Origin: Vibrio harveyi NBRC 15634 = ATCC 14126 = KCTC 12724
GTDB taxonomy: Bacteria; Pseudomonadota; Gammaproteobacteria; Enterobacterales; Vibrionaceae
Direction of reading: 5' to 3'
Assembly: GCF_001591145.1 (NCBI RefSeq)
Contig: NZ_BCUF01000030.1
Location: 1 to 64,000, forward strand
DNA: 64,000 bases
The notes under the pieces are model-generated. The model was not told the origin of the DNA. It was given only the letters and a program-made list of their open reading frames with translations, and did not search any database. The translations under genes and the position numbers were made by a program. Below are positions 33,821 through 44,180 of this stretch, in pieces (positions within the stretch are counted from its first letter, which is position 1; every line of letters begins with the position of its first letter).

Positions 33821-34589
33821 ATGATCGTTTGGAGTGTTGCTAACCAAAAAGGTGGGGTAGGGAAAACGACATCAACTGTGACGTTGGCTGGGCTATTGAG
33901 CCAAAAAGGTCATCGTGTATTGATGGTTGATACAGACCCTCATGCGTCACTGACGACTTACCTTGGTTATGATCCGGATGCAGTAACGTCGAGCTTGTTT
34001 GATTTGTTCCAATTGAAGACGTTTTCACGTGAGACAGTAAAGCCGTTAATCGTCGAGACTGAACTTGAAGGAATGGACATCATCCCGGCACATATGTCAC
34101 TTGCAACGCTTGACCGCGTGATGGGAAACCGCAGCGGCATGGGCTTGATCTTAAAACGAGCGCTTCAAGCCGTAGCAGAAGATTATGACTATGTGTTGAT
34201 CGACTGCCCGCCAATTCTTGGCGTAATGATGGTCAATGCGCTAGCTGCGAGTGATCGTATCCTGATCCCTGTTCAAACTGAGTTCTTAGCGATGAAAGGT
34301 CTTGAGCGTATGATGCGCACTTTGACCATTATGCAGAAGTCTCGTCCAGGTGGCTTTAAAGTGACGATCGTACCAACCATGTACGATAAGCGCACAAGAG
34401 CTTCGTTGCAGACACTGACTCAGCTTAAGAAAGATTATCCGAATCAGGTATGGACTTCTGCGGTGCCGATTGACACGAAATTCCGTGATGCAAGCTTAAA
34501 GCATTTACCAGCATCACACTTTGCTTCTGGTAGTCGTGGTGTGTTTGCTTACAAGCAACTGCTGATTTACTTGGAGAGGTTGGCGTTCG

Positions 34590-34600
<11 letters not shown>
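33821..34600 (+). CDS. parC: ParA-like ATPase ParC, polar positioning of chemotaxis arrays
   Basis: This is a ParA/MinD-type ATPase within the che operon. Its Vibrio orthologue ParC localises chemotaxis arrays to the cell pole; it is unrelated to topoisomerase IV ParC. The 259-aa protein has Walker A KGGVGKTT (residues 10-17), DTDPHASLTTYLG and DCPPILGVMMVNAL. I chose ATG 33821 (MIVWSVANQKGG) with AGGAAAG upstream; longer in-frame starts lie inside cheB and read as non-conserved sequence. The end overlaps parP by 11 nt. Confidence 0.93.
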
Positions 34601-35669
<1,069 letters not shown>

Positions 35670-35705
35670 ATTTTTGGTCGGGAACGACAATTACGAGGAT
35701 TAACT

Positions 35706-36200
35706 ATGTCTCAAGCTTTTGAAGTAGAAGTGAAGAAAGATACATCGAACGACGAAGTTCTTCAGTGGGTGACGTTCCAACTAGAAGAAGAAACGTACGG
35801 CATTAATGTAATGCAAGTTCGCGAAGTTCTTCGCTACACAGAAATCGCTCCGGTTCCAGGTGCGCCAGATTACGTACTGGGTATTATCAACCTACGTGGT
35901 AATGTCGTAACGGTTATCGATACACGTTCACGTTTTGGTTTGATGGAAGGTGAAGTTACTGACAACACTCGCATCATCGTGATTGAGTCTGAGCGTCAAG
36001 TTATCGGTATCTTAGTAGATAGCGTCGCTGAAGTTGTTTACCTACGTTCTTCTGAGATCGACACTACGCCTTCTGTAGGTACGGACGAAAGCGCGAAATT
36101 CATCCAGGGTGTAAGCAACCGTGATGGCAAGCTACTTATTCTTGTTGATCTGAACAAGCTGCTAACTGATGACGAATGGGATGAGATGGCTCACCTATAA
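35706..36200 (+). CDS. cheW: Chemotaxis coupling protein CheW
   Basis: CheW bridges chemoreceptors and the CheA P5 domain in the array. The single CheW domain of 164 aa includes WVTFQLEEETYGINVMQVREVLR, the PGAPDYVLGIINLRGNVVTVID core and a C-terminal LLILVDLNKLL strand. ACGAGGATTAACT precedes the ATG. It lies between parP and the DUF2802 gene, in the usual Vibrio order. Confidence 0.96.
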   Translation: MSQAFEVEVKKDTSNDEVLQWVTFQLEEETYGINVMQVREVLRYTEIAPVPGAPDYVLGIINLRGNVVTVIDTRSRFGLMEGEVTDNTRIIVIESERQVIGILVDSVAEVVYLRSSEIDTTPSVGTDESAKFIQGVSNRDGKLLILVDLNKLLTDDEWDEMAHL

Positions 36201-36214
36201 TTGGCTGATGAATC

Positions 36215-36706
36215 ATGGCTGACGAAACCTTCCTATCTTTACCGCTCTTAGTGGGCGGTCTAGCATTTGCCTTCTTGATTTTGCTTTTGTTGCAAATTCG
36301 CGTTCGTGCGGGTCTGCAAAAGCAAATGGACCAGCAGCGTGCGCAAGCACGTCACGCAGAAAAAGAAGTGCAAAAGCTAAACAAGCAATTGTTGGAAGTG
36401 CGTTCAGTGGTCGTTGGTTTAGGTCAAAAGGTCACTGAGCAACAAGATGTGATTCAACATCTTAATGAGCGCATTCGTGAACTTGAGCACGCAGATACAG
36501 ATGGTCGTTTGTACAGCCGTGCTTCTAAAATGGTTCAACTTGGCGCTGACATCAATGAGTTGATTGAAGAGTGTGAATTGCCAAAAGCAGAAGCAGAATT
36601 GATGCTTTCTCTGCAGAAAAAACTGGCAGGTCAAGAGAAGATCCCTCCACTTAGCGGTCAACCATCAGATGATCCGACATACCCACCTCGTGGACGACGT
36701 CGATAA
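36215..36706 (+). CDS. DUF2802 membrane-anchored coiled-coil protein
   Basis: This 163-aa protein has an N-terminal membrane helix (about 7-27, LPLLVGGLAFAFLILLLLQI), a long coiled coil (about 30-92) and a C-terminal DUF2802-like helical region (SRASKMVQLGADINELIEECELPKAEAELMLSL and neighbours), ending in a Pro/Arg-rich tail. It is regularly found after cheW in Vibrio. The function is not known to me, and a role in chemotaxis is inferred only from its place as last gene before the terminator at 36713. Confidence 0.8.
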   Translation: MADETFLSLPLLVGGLAFAFLILLLLQIRVRAGLQKQMDQQRAQARHAEKEVQKLNKQLLEVRSVVVGLGQKVTEQQDVIQHLNERIRELEHADTDGRLYSRASKMVQLGADINELIEECELPKAEAELMLSLQKKLAGQEKIPPLSGQPSDDPTYPPRGRRR

Positions 36707-36712
36707 AGAATG

Positions 36713-36739
36713 AAAAAAGAAGCTTCGGCTTCTTTTTTT
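36713..36739 (+). terminator. Terminator of the flagellar/chemotaxis operon
   Basis: An 11-bp stem (36713-36723 with 36728-36738) closed by TTCG runs through a T tract. It ends the long flhA-to-DUF2802 unit and insulates ccmA. Confidence 0.9.
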
Positions 36740-36848
36740 ATTTTTAAAATAAAAACTTATAATCACTTATGGTTATTTTTATCAAAATGTGACTATAAGT
36801 TAACAAAAACTCACGAACTTACATACATCATCGCTTTCTTATCCTGTT

Positions 36849-36877
36849 TTGTCACAACTAAGCTGTGCTAATATAGC
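36849..36877 (+). promoter_or_regulatory. Candidate sigma-70 promoter of ccmABCDEFGHI
   Basis: TTGTCA (36849-36854) is 17 bp from TATAGC (36872-36877). An alternative is an extended -10, TGC-TAATAT (36866-36874). Either would start transcription shortly before ccmA at 36906. The call rests only on the match and position. Confidence 0.45.
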
Positions 36878-36905
36878 GACTCGTTCATTTTTTAGTTGAA
36901 GCCCT

Positions 36906-37523
36906 ATGTTAGAAGTCTCTAACCTAACTGCGATCCGTGATGACAGGGTCCTGTTTGAAAACCTGCAATTCGAAATTAAACCTAGAGAGTTGGTCCAGAT
37001 TGAAGGACGTAACGGTACAGGCAAAACCACATTGCTGCGTATTGTGACAGGGTTAGGGGACAGAGAAGAAGGCATCATCAAATGGAAAGGCGAAGAGGTT
37101 GAAAAGTCTCGTGATGTTTTCCATCAGGACCTTTTGTTCCTAGGGCATCAAACTGGCGTTAAACGCGAACTTACTGCGTTTGAAAACCTGCGCTTTTACC
37201 AATCTATCCATAATAATCGTTCCTCAGATGAAGAAATCTTTGCTGCTTTAACCCAAGTGGGTCTTGCAGGCAGAGAAGATGTGCCTGTAGCACAACTTTC
37301 TGCAGGACAGCAGCGTCGCGTTGCATTGGCAAGACTGTGGCTAAGTAATCAAATTTTATGGATTTTGGACGAACCGTTAACTGCAATCGATAAGCAAGGT
37401 GTGAAGGTGCTTGAATCGTTGTTTGCAAATCATGCAGACAATGGTGGCATTGTGATTTTAACGACACACCAAGATATGTTTGCAGACAGCCCGAAACTTA
37501 GAAAAATAAAACTGGGTGACTAA
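36906..37523 (+). CDS. ccmA: Cytochrome c maturation ATPase CcmA
   Basis: CcmA is the ATPase of the CcmABCD complex that frees holo-CcmE (haem-loaded) for haem transfer. The 205-aa ABC domain has Walker A GRNGTGKTT (34-42), signature LSAGQQRRVALARLWL, Walker B LWILDEPLTAID and the H-loop TTH. Its length is normal. It starts the ccm operon, and the end is close to the ccmB start. Confidence 0.95.
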   Translation: MLEVSNLTAIRDDRVLFENLQFEIKPRELVQIEGRNGTGKTTLLRIVTGLGDREEGIIKWKGEEVEKSRDVFHQDLLFLGHQTGVKRELTAFENLRFYQSIHNNRSSDEEIFAALTQVGLAGREDVPVAQLSAGQQRRVALARLWLSNQILWILDEPLTAIDKQGVKVLESLFANHADNGGIVILTTHQDMFADSPKLRKIKLGD

Positions 37524-37524
37524 T

Positions 37525-38193
37525 ATGATTTCGGCAATGTCGACCATTATCCGCCGCGAGCTTTTGATTGCATTTCGCCGTCAAGCAGACATCTTGAACC
37601 CTTTGTGGTTTTTCATCATTGTTATCACACTTTTCCCTCTTAGCATCGGTCCAGAGCCTAATTTGTTAGCACGTATTGCAGCAGGCATTGTTTGGGTTGC
37701 TGCGTTGCTATCCGCCTTATTATCATTAGAACGTCTATTCCGTGATGATTATCAAGATGGTGCGCTTGAGCAAATGATGCTAATGCCGATCCCACTGCAA
37801 CTTGTTGTGATTTCCAAGGTCATAGCTCACTGGTTGTTAACGGGATTGCCTCTGATCTTAATCAGTCCATTGTTGGCGATTCTATTATCTCTTGATTTTA
37901 ATACTTGGCTGTCTGTTGTACTGACATTGGTCATCGGTACACCGACGTTGAGTTTTATCGGTGCTATTGGTGTAGCACTGACTGTTGGGTTACAAAAAGG
38001 CGGCGTTCTTTTAAGTTTGCTAATTCTCCCGCTTTACATCCCAATTCTAATTTTCGCTACGTCCGCGATTGATGCCGCAGCACTGGGTATGGCGTATAAC
38101 GGGCAATTAGCGATTTTAGGCGCAATGTTGATGGGGGCTGTCACTCTCACACCATTCGCCATCAGCGCAGCATTGAGAGTTAGTGTTAACTAA
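37525..38193 (+). CDS. ccmB: Cytochrome c maturation membrane protein CcmB
   Basis: CcmB is the membrane subunit paired with CcmA. The 222-aa protein has six hydrophobic helices and begins, after MISAMSTIIRREL, with the conserved NPLWFFIIVITLFPLSIGPEP block. I chose ATG 37525; a GTG three codons upstream (overlapping ccmA) and an ATG at 37537 are alternatives. It is followed by 109 bp without a gene before ccmC. Confidence 0.94.
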   Translation: MISAMSTIIRRELLIAFRRQADILNPLWFFIIVITLFPLSIGPEPNLLARIAAGIVWVAALLSALLSLERLFRDDYQDGALEQMMLMPIPLQLVVISKVIAHWLLTGLPLILISPLLAILLSLDFNTWLSVVLTLVIGTPTLSFIGAIGVALTVGLQKGGVLLSLLILPLYIPILIFATSAIDAAALGMAYNGQLAILGAMLMGAVTLTPFAISAALRVSVN

Positions 38194-38302
38194 CTCAGTA
38201 AAGTGCGCGTTTAGCGACGTTTGATCAAAGAATTATTATTAAAGCACTGCTACGGTCTCGACCCTCTGGACAGTGTCCCTGAAGTAAGAGTGAGAACTTA
38301 AC

Positions 38303-39046
38303 ATGTGGAAATGGCTACATCCTTATGCCAAGCCAGAAGCAGCTTATCACCTGAGCGGTAAGTTTCTTCCTTGGTTTTCTGTATTGGCCCTCGTATGCCT
38401 ATCGGTTGGTACCGTCTGGGGGCTCGCATTTGCACCTTCGGATTACCAGCAAGGCGATAGTTTCCGAATCATTTACATCCACGTACCTTCGGCTATTTGG
38501 TCTATGGGCGTGTACATGTCGATGGCTATAGCTGCATTTATCGGCTTGGTTTGGCAAGTACGTCTATCTGACATGGCAGCACTGGCCATGGCGCCTATTG
38601 GTGCGGTATTCACCTTTATTGCTCTGTTAACGGGTGCCGTTTGGGGTAAACCTATGTGGGGCACTTGGTGGGTATGGGATGCTCGTCTAACCTCTGAACT
38701 TATTCTTCTATTCTTATACCTTGGTGTTATTGCACTTTACCACGCGTTTGACGATCAAAAGACAGCGGCAAAAGCGGCGGGTATTTTGGCAATCGTTGGT
38801 GTGGTCAACCTACCGATTATCCACTTCTCTGTTGAGTGGTGGAATACGCTTCATCAAGGCGCGACAATCACCAAATTTGAAAAACCATCCATCTCATCCA
38901 ATATGCTTTGGCCGTTGCTGCTAAACATTTTTGGTTTTGCGTTCTTCTTTGGCGCGGTAACGATGGTGCGCTTCCGTAACGAAATTATCAGCAAAGAGAG
39001 TCATCGCCCTTGGGTGCAAAAACTCGCGGCTGAAAAAACTCAGTGA
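38303..39046 (+). CDS. ccmC: Haem export/handling protein CcmC
   Basis: CcmC delivers haem to CcmE in the periplasm through its tryptophan-rich loop. The 247-aa protein has six membrane helices, and the haem-handling motif WGTWWVWDARLTSELILLF lies near residue 118, with flanking histidines in HVPSAIW and in IHFSVEWWNTLHQ. GTGAGAACTTAAC precedes the ATG. ccmD follows within 11 bp. Confidence 0.96.
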   Translation: MWKWLHPYAKPEAAYHLSGKFLPWFSVLALVCLSVGTVWGLAFAPSDYQQGDSFRIIYIHVPSAIWSMGVYMSMAIAAFIGLVWQVRLSDMAALAMAPIGAVFTFIALLTGAVWGKPMWGTWWVWDARLTSELILLFLYLGVIALYHAFDDQKTAAKAAGILAIVGVVNLPIIHFSVEWWNTLHQGATITKFEKPSISSNMLWPLLLNIFGFAFFFGAVTMVRFRNEIISKESHRPWVQKLAAEKTQ

Positions 39047-39057
39047 GGTAATTGAAT

Positions 39058-39264
39058 ATGCATTTTGAATCTCTGAGCGAACTCTTTGCCATGGGTGGCT
39101 ACGCAGGTTACGTATGGAGCGCGTTTGGTATTACTTTCTTATCTATGATCATTCTTTTAATTTCGAGTATCCGCCGTGGGGATGCGTTGTTAAAAGAAGT
39201 GAAAGCGAAAATTGATCGTCAAGCGCGAGTCGACGCGGCGAAGAATATGGAGAACACGTTATGA
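39058..39264 (+). CDS. ccmD: Haem exporter accessory protein CcmD
   Basis: CcmD is a small protein that joins CcmABC and helps release holo-CcmE. It has 68 aa: a short periplasmic N-terminus with GGYAGYVWSAFGITF, one membrane helix (about 17-37) and a charged cytoplasmic tail. I chose ATG 39058 because GAGGT is eight bases upstream; a TTG two codons earlier is too close to it. The stop overlaps the ccmE start (ATGA). Confidence 0.92.
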   Translation: MHFESLSELFAMGGYAGYVWSAFGITFLSMIILLISSIRRGDALLKEVKAKIDRQARVDAAKNMENTL

Positions 39265-39746
39265 ACCCGAGACGTAAAAAGAGGCTAGGCATCGTTCTGG
39301 CTATCTTTATCGGTATTAGTGCAACCATCGGTTTGATGCTTTATGCGTTGAACCAAAATATGGATCTATTCTACACGCCGACGGAATTGGTAAATGGTAA
39401 ACCTGACGGTACTAAACCAGAAGTTGGTCAGCGTTTGCGTATCGGCGGCATGGTGGTTGTAGGCTCAGTTCGCCGTGACCCAGAGTCACTAAAAGTGAGC
39501 TTTGATCTGCACGACGTGGGTCCTAAAGTGACGATCGTGTACGAAGGTATTCTTCCTGATTTGTTCCGCGAAGGTCAGGGTATTGTTGCTCAAGGTGTTC
39601 TTGAAGACGCAACAACCGTAAAAGCTTTTGAAGTGTTGGCAAAACACGATGAAGAGTACATGCCACCTGAAATTGCAGAAGCAATGAAGAAGACTCACGA
39701 GCCTCTGCAGTACACATCAGAACAGAAACAAGGAAGCGGCCAATGA
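39261..39746 (+). CDS. ccmE: Haem chaperone CcmE
   Basis: CcmE binds haem covalently in the periplasm and passes it to apocytochrome c. The 161-aa protein has a short cytoplasmic N-terminus, a membrane anchor (about 9-29) and a beta-barrel domain. The haem-binding His129 is in AKHDEEYMPPE, and Tyr133 can serve as axial ligand. It overlaps both ccmD and ccmF by 4 nt (ATGA junctions). Confidence 0.96.
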   Translation: MNPRRKKRLGIVLAIFIGISATIGLMLYALNQNMDLFYTPTELVNGKPDGTKPEVGQRLRIGGMVVVGSVRRDPESLKVSFDLHDVGPKVTIVYEGILPDLFREGQGIVAQGVLEDATTVKAFEVLAKHDEEYMPPEIAEAMKKTHEPLQYTSEQKQGSGQ

Positions 39747-41728
39747 TTGCTGAAATCGGTCACTTTGCCCTCATACTTTCGCTAGCAATGGCATTGTTGC
39801 TAAGCATATTGCCGTTATGGGGCGCATCAAATAACAACACTATGCTGATGAACACAGCACGACCACTTTCATGGTCGATGTTCGTCATGCTGTTTTTCTC
39901 ATTTGCGATTTTATGTTGGGGATTCTACACCAACGACTTTACGCTCCAATACGTTGCAAGTAACTCAAATAGCCAACTGCCTTGGTACTACCGCTTAACG
40001 GCTGTTTGGGGCGCGCACGAAGGCTCACTACTGCTTTGGGTACTTATCCAAGCTGCGTGGACAGTCGCGGTCGCTACTTTCAGTCGTGGTATGCCACAAG
40101 AATCCGTTGCGCGTGTACTTGCGGTAATGGGCATGATCTCAGTGGGCTTCCTACTATTTATCATCCTGACTTCGAACCCGTTCCTACGCACTTTGCCGTT
40201 CTTCCCGGTAGATGGCCGTGACTTGAACCCGCTTCTTCAAGACCCAGGTTTGATTGTTCACCCACCTATGCTTTACATGGGGTACGTAGGCTTCTCGGTT
40301 GCCTTCTCGTTCGCGATTGCGTCTTTGATGACTGGTCGTCTTGATACGGCTTGGGCTCGTTGGTCTCGTCCTTGGACTACGGCAGCTTGGGTATTCCTAA
40401 CACTAGGTATCGCACTAGGTTCTTGGTGGGCATATTACGAACTTGGCTGGGGTGGCTGGTGGTTCTGGGATCCAGTAGAAAACGCATCATTCATGCCTTG
40501 GCTAGCGGGTACGGCGTTAATGCACTCTCTAGCGGTAACCGAAAAACGCGGTACATTTAAAGCGTGGACGGTACTTCTTGCTATCTCTGCGTTCTCTTTG
40601 AGTTTGTTAGGTACCTTCTTAGTGCGTTCCGGTATTTTGGTATCGGTACACGCGTTCGCGTCTGATCCATCACGCGGTATGTTTATCCTAGGTTTCCTAG
40701 TCTTTGTTATCGGCGGCTCACTCCTGCTATTCGCAGTGAAAGGGGCAGCGGTTCGCGTACGTGGTAATTTCGATTTGGTGTCGCGTGAGAACGCGCTGCT
40801 TGCTAACAACGTGCTTCTGATTGCTGCGCTAGTCGTAGTATTGGTTGGTACCTTGTTACCATTGGTTCACAAACAAATTGGTCTTGGTTCAGTATCTATC
40901 GGTGCACCATTCTTCGACATGCTGTTTGCGTGGTTGATGATGCCGTTCGCCTTCCTACTAGGTATTGGTCCTATGATTCGTTGGAAGCGCGACAATCTAT
41001 CTAAGCTTATTAAGCCAATGATTGTTTCTGGTGTGCTTGCTTTCGCACTAGGTGCTGTGTGTGTATTCCTGTTCGCCGATTTCTTCTCAGCGATGGCTTA
41101 CATCGGTTGGGTAATGGCAATCTGGATCATTGCAATGCATGGCTTTGAACTGTACGAGCGTGCTACTCACCGTCACAGCTTCGGCGAAGGTGTTCGTAAA
41201 CTTCAACGTAGCCACTGGGCAATGATGCTTGGTCACATTGGTCTAGCCGTTACTGTGATTGGTATTGCGATGGTGCAAAACTACAGTATCGAACGTGACG
41301 TGCGTTTGGCTCCGGGTGAGCACTTCAAGATTTACGGTTATGATTTCTACTTCTCAGGTCTACGTGACAAAGATGGTCCAAACTACGATGGTTACATCGC
41401 AGACTTTGAAATCACGAATGATGGTAAGTATGTGAACACGTTGCACGCTGAAAAACGTTTCTACCGTACAGCGAAGTCAATGATGACTGAAGCGGCAATC
41501 GACCGCGGTATCACTCGCGACCTATATATTGCGATGGGTGAACGTCTAGAAGATAACCGTTCTTGGGCGGTTCGTATTTACTACAAACCATTCGTTCGTT
41601 GGATCTGGACTGGTTCATTGATCATGTCTTTGGGTGGTGCGCTTGCTATCTCTGATAGACGTTACCGCTTCCGCAAAACGGCTAAGAAAGGCGATAAGTC
41701 AAAGCTAGCGGAGCAGGAGGCAAAATAA
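39743..41728 (+). CDS. ccmF: Cytochrome c haem lyase subunit CcmF
   Basis: CcmF is the core of the haem lyase that attaches haem to CXXCH cysteines. The 661-aa polytopic protein has about fifteen hydrophobic segments, the WWD motif in WGGWWFWDPVENASFMPWL (about 235-253) and periplasmic histidines such as in VHPPMLYMGYVG. The length is normal. It is immediately followed by ccmG without a gap. Confidence 0.96.
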   Translation: MIAEIGHFALILSLAMALLLSILPLWGASNNNTMLMNTARPLSWSMFVMLFFSFAILCWGFYTNDFTLQYVASNSNSQLPWYYRLTAVWGAHEGSLLLWVLIQAAWTVAVATFSRGMPQESVARVLAVMGMISVGFLLFIILTSNPFLRTLPFFPVDGRDLNPLLQDPGLIVHPPMLYMGYVGFSVAFSFAIASLMTGRLDTAWARWSRPWTTAAWVFLTLGIALGSWWAYYELGWGGWWFWDPVENASFMPWLAGTALMHSLAVTEKRGTFKAWTVLLAISAFSLSLLGTFLVRSGILVSVHAFASDPSRGMFILGFLVFVIGGSLLLFAVKGAAVRVRGNFDLVSRENALLANNVLLIAALVVVLVGTLLPLVHKQIGLGSVSIGAPFFDMLFAWLMMPFAFLLGIGPMIRWKRDNLSKLIKPMIVSGVLAFALGAVCVFLFADFFSAMAYIGWVMAIWIIAMHGFELYERATHRHSFGEGVRKLQRSHWAMMLGHIGLAVTVIGIAMVQNYSIERDVRLAPGEHFKIYGYDFYFSGLRDKDGPNYDGYIADFEITNDGKYVNTLHAEKRFYRTAKSMMTEAAIDRGITRDLYIAMGERLEDNRSWAVRIYYKPFVRWIWTGSLIMSLGGALAISDRRYRFRKTAKKGDKSKLAEQEAK

Positions 41729-42283
41729 ATGAATAAGAAAGTCTTATTTATCCCGTTGGTAGCTTTCATGGTATTGGCGGGTATCTTCGCAACTCAGTTG
41801 GTTCGCAACCAAGAGGGTGACGATCCAACGAAACTTGAGTCAGTACTGGTTGGTAAGCCAGTACCTGAGTTCCATCTAGAGGATTTAGCTGAACCTGGTA
41901 AACAGTACGATCAGTCGATCTTTAAAGGCGAACCACTGTTGCTTAACGTTTGGGCGACTTGGTGTCCGACTTGTTACGCTGAACATAAGTACCTCAATGA
42001 GCTTGCAGGGAAAGGTGTGAAGATCATCGGCATGAACTACAAAGATGATCGCAATAAAGCGGTAGGTTGGCTGAACGATTTGGGTAACCCATACCTGATC
42101 AGCTTGTTTGATGGTAGCGGCATGCTAGGTCTAGACCTTGGTGTGTACGGTGCACCAGAGACATTTATCATCGATGCAAACGGTGTGATCCGTTACCGTC
42201 ATGTTGGTGATGTAAACCCTCGCAACTGGGCGGAAACGTTGGAGCCGCTGTACACCAAGTTGGTTGAGGAGGCGAAGCAATGA
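41729..42283 (+). CDS. ccmG: Thiol:disulfide interchange protein CcmG (DsbE)
   Basis: CcmG keeps the apocytochrome CXXCH cysteines reduced. The 184-aa protein has a membrane anchor (about 6-24) and a periplasmic thioredoxin domain with active site W78-C79-P-T-C82 and the cis-Pro region YGAPETFIID. It begins one base after the ccmF stop with AGGAGG upstream, and its end overlaps ccmH by 4 nt. Confidence 0.96.
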   Translation: MNKKVLFIPLVAFMVLAGIFATQLVRNQEGDDPTKLESVLVGKPVPEFHLEDLAEPGKQYDQSIFKGEPLLLNVWATWCPTCYAEHKYLNELAGKGVKIIGMNYKDDRNKAVGWLNDLGNPYLISLFDGSGMLGLDLGVYGAPETFIIDANGVIRYRHVGDVNPRNWAETLEPLYTKLVEEAKQ

Positions 42284-42765
42284 GAAAGTTTTTCTTAGCG
42301 GCTTTTGCTGCGATGACATTTTCTCTTGCTGCTCATGCAGCGATTGAAGTGTATGAGTTTGACAATCTAGAGCAAGAACAGCAGTTCAAAGAGCTTGGTC
42401 ATACTCTTCGTTGTCCTAAATGTCAGAACAACACCATCTCTGATTCGAATGCAGAATTGGCTCAAGACTTACGCCATAAGGTGTACGAAATGACCAAAGA
42501 AGGTAAGTCGAAAGATGAGATCGTGGACTACATGATTGCTCGTTACGGCAACTTCGTAACGTACAATCCTCCGTTTACTTTTGCTACTGCAATTCTGTGG
42601 CTAGGTCCACTAGCAGTGGTATTAGGTGGCTTTGGTTTAATCGTGCTGCGTAGCCGAAAATCAAAAGCAAAAGCAGTTCAAGCAAGTAACGAACAATGGG
42701 ACGAAGAAAAAGAAGCGCGTCTCAAATCATTGCTTGATGAAGAGAACAACGGAGATAAGAAGTAA
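42280..42765 (+). CDS. ccmH: Cytochrome c maturation thiol oxidoreductase CcmH
   Basis: This is the CcmH/CycL/NrfF-type protein that handles apocytochrome thiols with CcmG. The 161-aa protein has a signal peptide (about 1-20, ending AHA), the redox motif LRCPKCQ (Cys45, Cys48) in a three-helix domain, and one membrane helix (about 104-124). It is the short form that needs a separate CcmI, which follows with a 1-nt overlap. Confidence 0.95.
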   Translation: MRKFFLAAFAAMTFSLAAHAAIEVYEFDNLEQEQQFKELGHTLRCPKCQNNTISDSNAELAQDLRHKVYEMTKEGKSKDEIVDYMIARYGNFVTYNPPFTFATAILWLGPLAVVLGGFGLIVLRSRKSKAKAVQASNEQWDEEKEARLKSLLDEENNGDKK

Positions 42766-43982
42766 TGACACTATTTTGGGTTTCTACCGTTGTTCTTACG
42801 CTGATAGCTTGTGTCTTAGTTGCACTGCCGCTGCTTAAGCAAAAAGCCAACAACGATGAAGTGTTACGTGATGAGCTTAACAAAGCGTTCTATAAAGACC
42901 GCCTATCTGAGCTTGCTGAAGAAACAGACGAAGGTCTAGTCGAGAGCCAAGATGATTTGATTTCCGATCTGAAGCAATCTCTTCTGGACGATATCCCTGG
43001 TGATAAAAAGCAAAAGGAAACACATGTTTCTCCGATTGCTGTTTTGATCCCATCAGTGATTTTGACAGTGGTATTGAGCTACGGTCTTTACTACAAGTTT
43101 GGCGCATCTCAAGACGTTGTGAAGTGGCAGGAAGTAAACGATAACCTTCCTGAACTTTCTAAAAAGCTAATGTCTGCAGCATCTGAGCCACTCAGTGATG
43201 ATGAAATGGCTGATCTCTCTTTGGCTCTGCGTACACGCCTGCATTACCAACCTGAAGACTCAACCGGTTGGTTGCTATTAGGTCGTATTGCTTTGGCGAA
43301 CCGAGATGTGACGACTTCCATTGATGCAATGGAAAAAGCGTACAAGCTAGAACCAAAAGATCCAGATGTTCAACTTGGTTACGCACAAGCTCTGATGCTT
43401 TCCCAAGACGAGATGGATCAAGCAACGGCTCGTTCTCTGCTTGGTAAACTGATGCAACAAGATTACGTTGACCTACGTGTCTTCTCTCTACTTGCGTTTG
43501 ATGCATTTGAGCGCCAAGATTTCCCAGCAGCGATTAAGTATTGGGGTATCATGCAGCAAATGATCGGTCCTGAAGACAGCCGCTATGAAATGCTAGGTCG
43601 CAGTATCGAAAGTGCACGTAAGCAAATGGGTGAAGCGGTTTCTCCAGACAAGAGTGTGGCAGTGACTATTAACGTAGCTCCAGAAGCTCAACTTGATCCA
43701 AATGCGGTATTGATTGTGTCAGTACATCGCGCAGATGGTTCTCCGATGCCTGTTGCGGCAGCTCGCTACCCATTAGGTACGTTCCCTCGTACAGTCGTAC
43801 TGGATGATGGTAATGCGATGATGGACGGTCAGAAGCTATCTTCTCTAGATAAGTTGATGGTTCGCGTTCGTGTTGATTCGGATGGTAACGTTGCAACTCG
43901 TGACCAAGATTGGCATGGTGAAAGCCAAGTCGTTGATTTTGGTCAGCCAGTAGAAGTGATGATAGATAAACAGTATCAATAA
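42765..43982 (+). CDS. ccmI: Apocytochrome c chaperone CcmI
   Basis: CcmI binds the C-terminus of apocytochromes and presents them to the lyase. The 405-aa protein has two membrane helices (about 3-22 and 90-110), a periplasmic TPR domain (about 150-270) and a C-terminal beta-rich domain (about 295-400, CcmI-2 type). In E. coli these parts are fused to CcmH; here they are separate. It ends the operon, before the terminator at 44065. Confidence 0.93.
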   Translation: MTLFWVSTVVLTLIACVLVALPLLKQKANNDEVLRDELNKAFYKDRLSELAEETDEGLVESQDDLISDLKQSLLDDIPGDKKQKETHVSPIAVLIPSVILTVVLSYGLYYKFGASQDVVKWQEVNDNLPELSKKLMSAASEPLSDDEMADLSLALRTRLHYQPEDSTGWLLLGRIALANRDVTTSIDAMEKAYKLEPKDPDVQLGYAQALMLSQDEMDQATARSLLGKLMQQDYVDLRVFSLLAFDAFERQDFPAAIKYWGIMQQMIGPEDSRYEMLGRSIESARKQMGEAVSPDKSVAVTINVAPEAQLDPNAVLIVSVHRADGSPMPVAAARYPLGTFPRTVVLDDGNAMMDGQKLSSLDKLMVRVRVDSDGNVATRDQDWHGESQVVDFGQPVEVMIDKQYQ

Positions 43983-44064
43983 TTCATGAACGTCTCTAAT
44001 AATTGACACTTAAGGATTGTTAGGACGGTTTTGTGGTATGACTACCAACTATCGAGTAGAATAA

Positions 44065-44090
44065 TAAAGGCCAGCGCATGCTGGCCTTTA
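44065..44090 (+). terminator. Terminator after ccmI
   Basis: An 11-bp stem (44065-44075 with 44080-44090) with a GCAT loop has AAA/TTT base pairs at its foot, so it may work in both directions. The run of T is short. Confidence 0.7.
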
Positions 44091-44095
44091 CTTAT

Positions 44096-44157
44096 ATACC
44101 CAAATGACTTTTTCCAAAGTACTAAACGTACGTAAAACACAGGTCATTTAGGGGTAT
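44096..44157. repeat. Imperfect inverted repeat upstream of mlaA
   Basis: ATACCCAAATGAC (44096-44108) is the reverse complement of GTCATTTAGGGGTAT (44143-44157) apart from two unpaired bases. The loop holds an AACGTACGTAA stretch. It could be a small dispersed repeat or a leader hairpin of mlaA, which begins shortly after. Confidence 0.5.
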
Positions 44158-44180
44158 TAATCGTCGTTATGGAACGTAGA

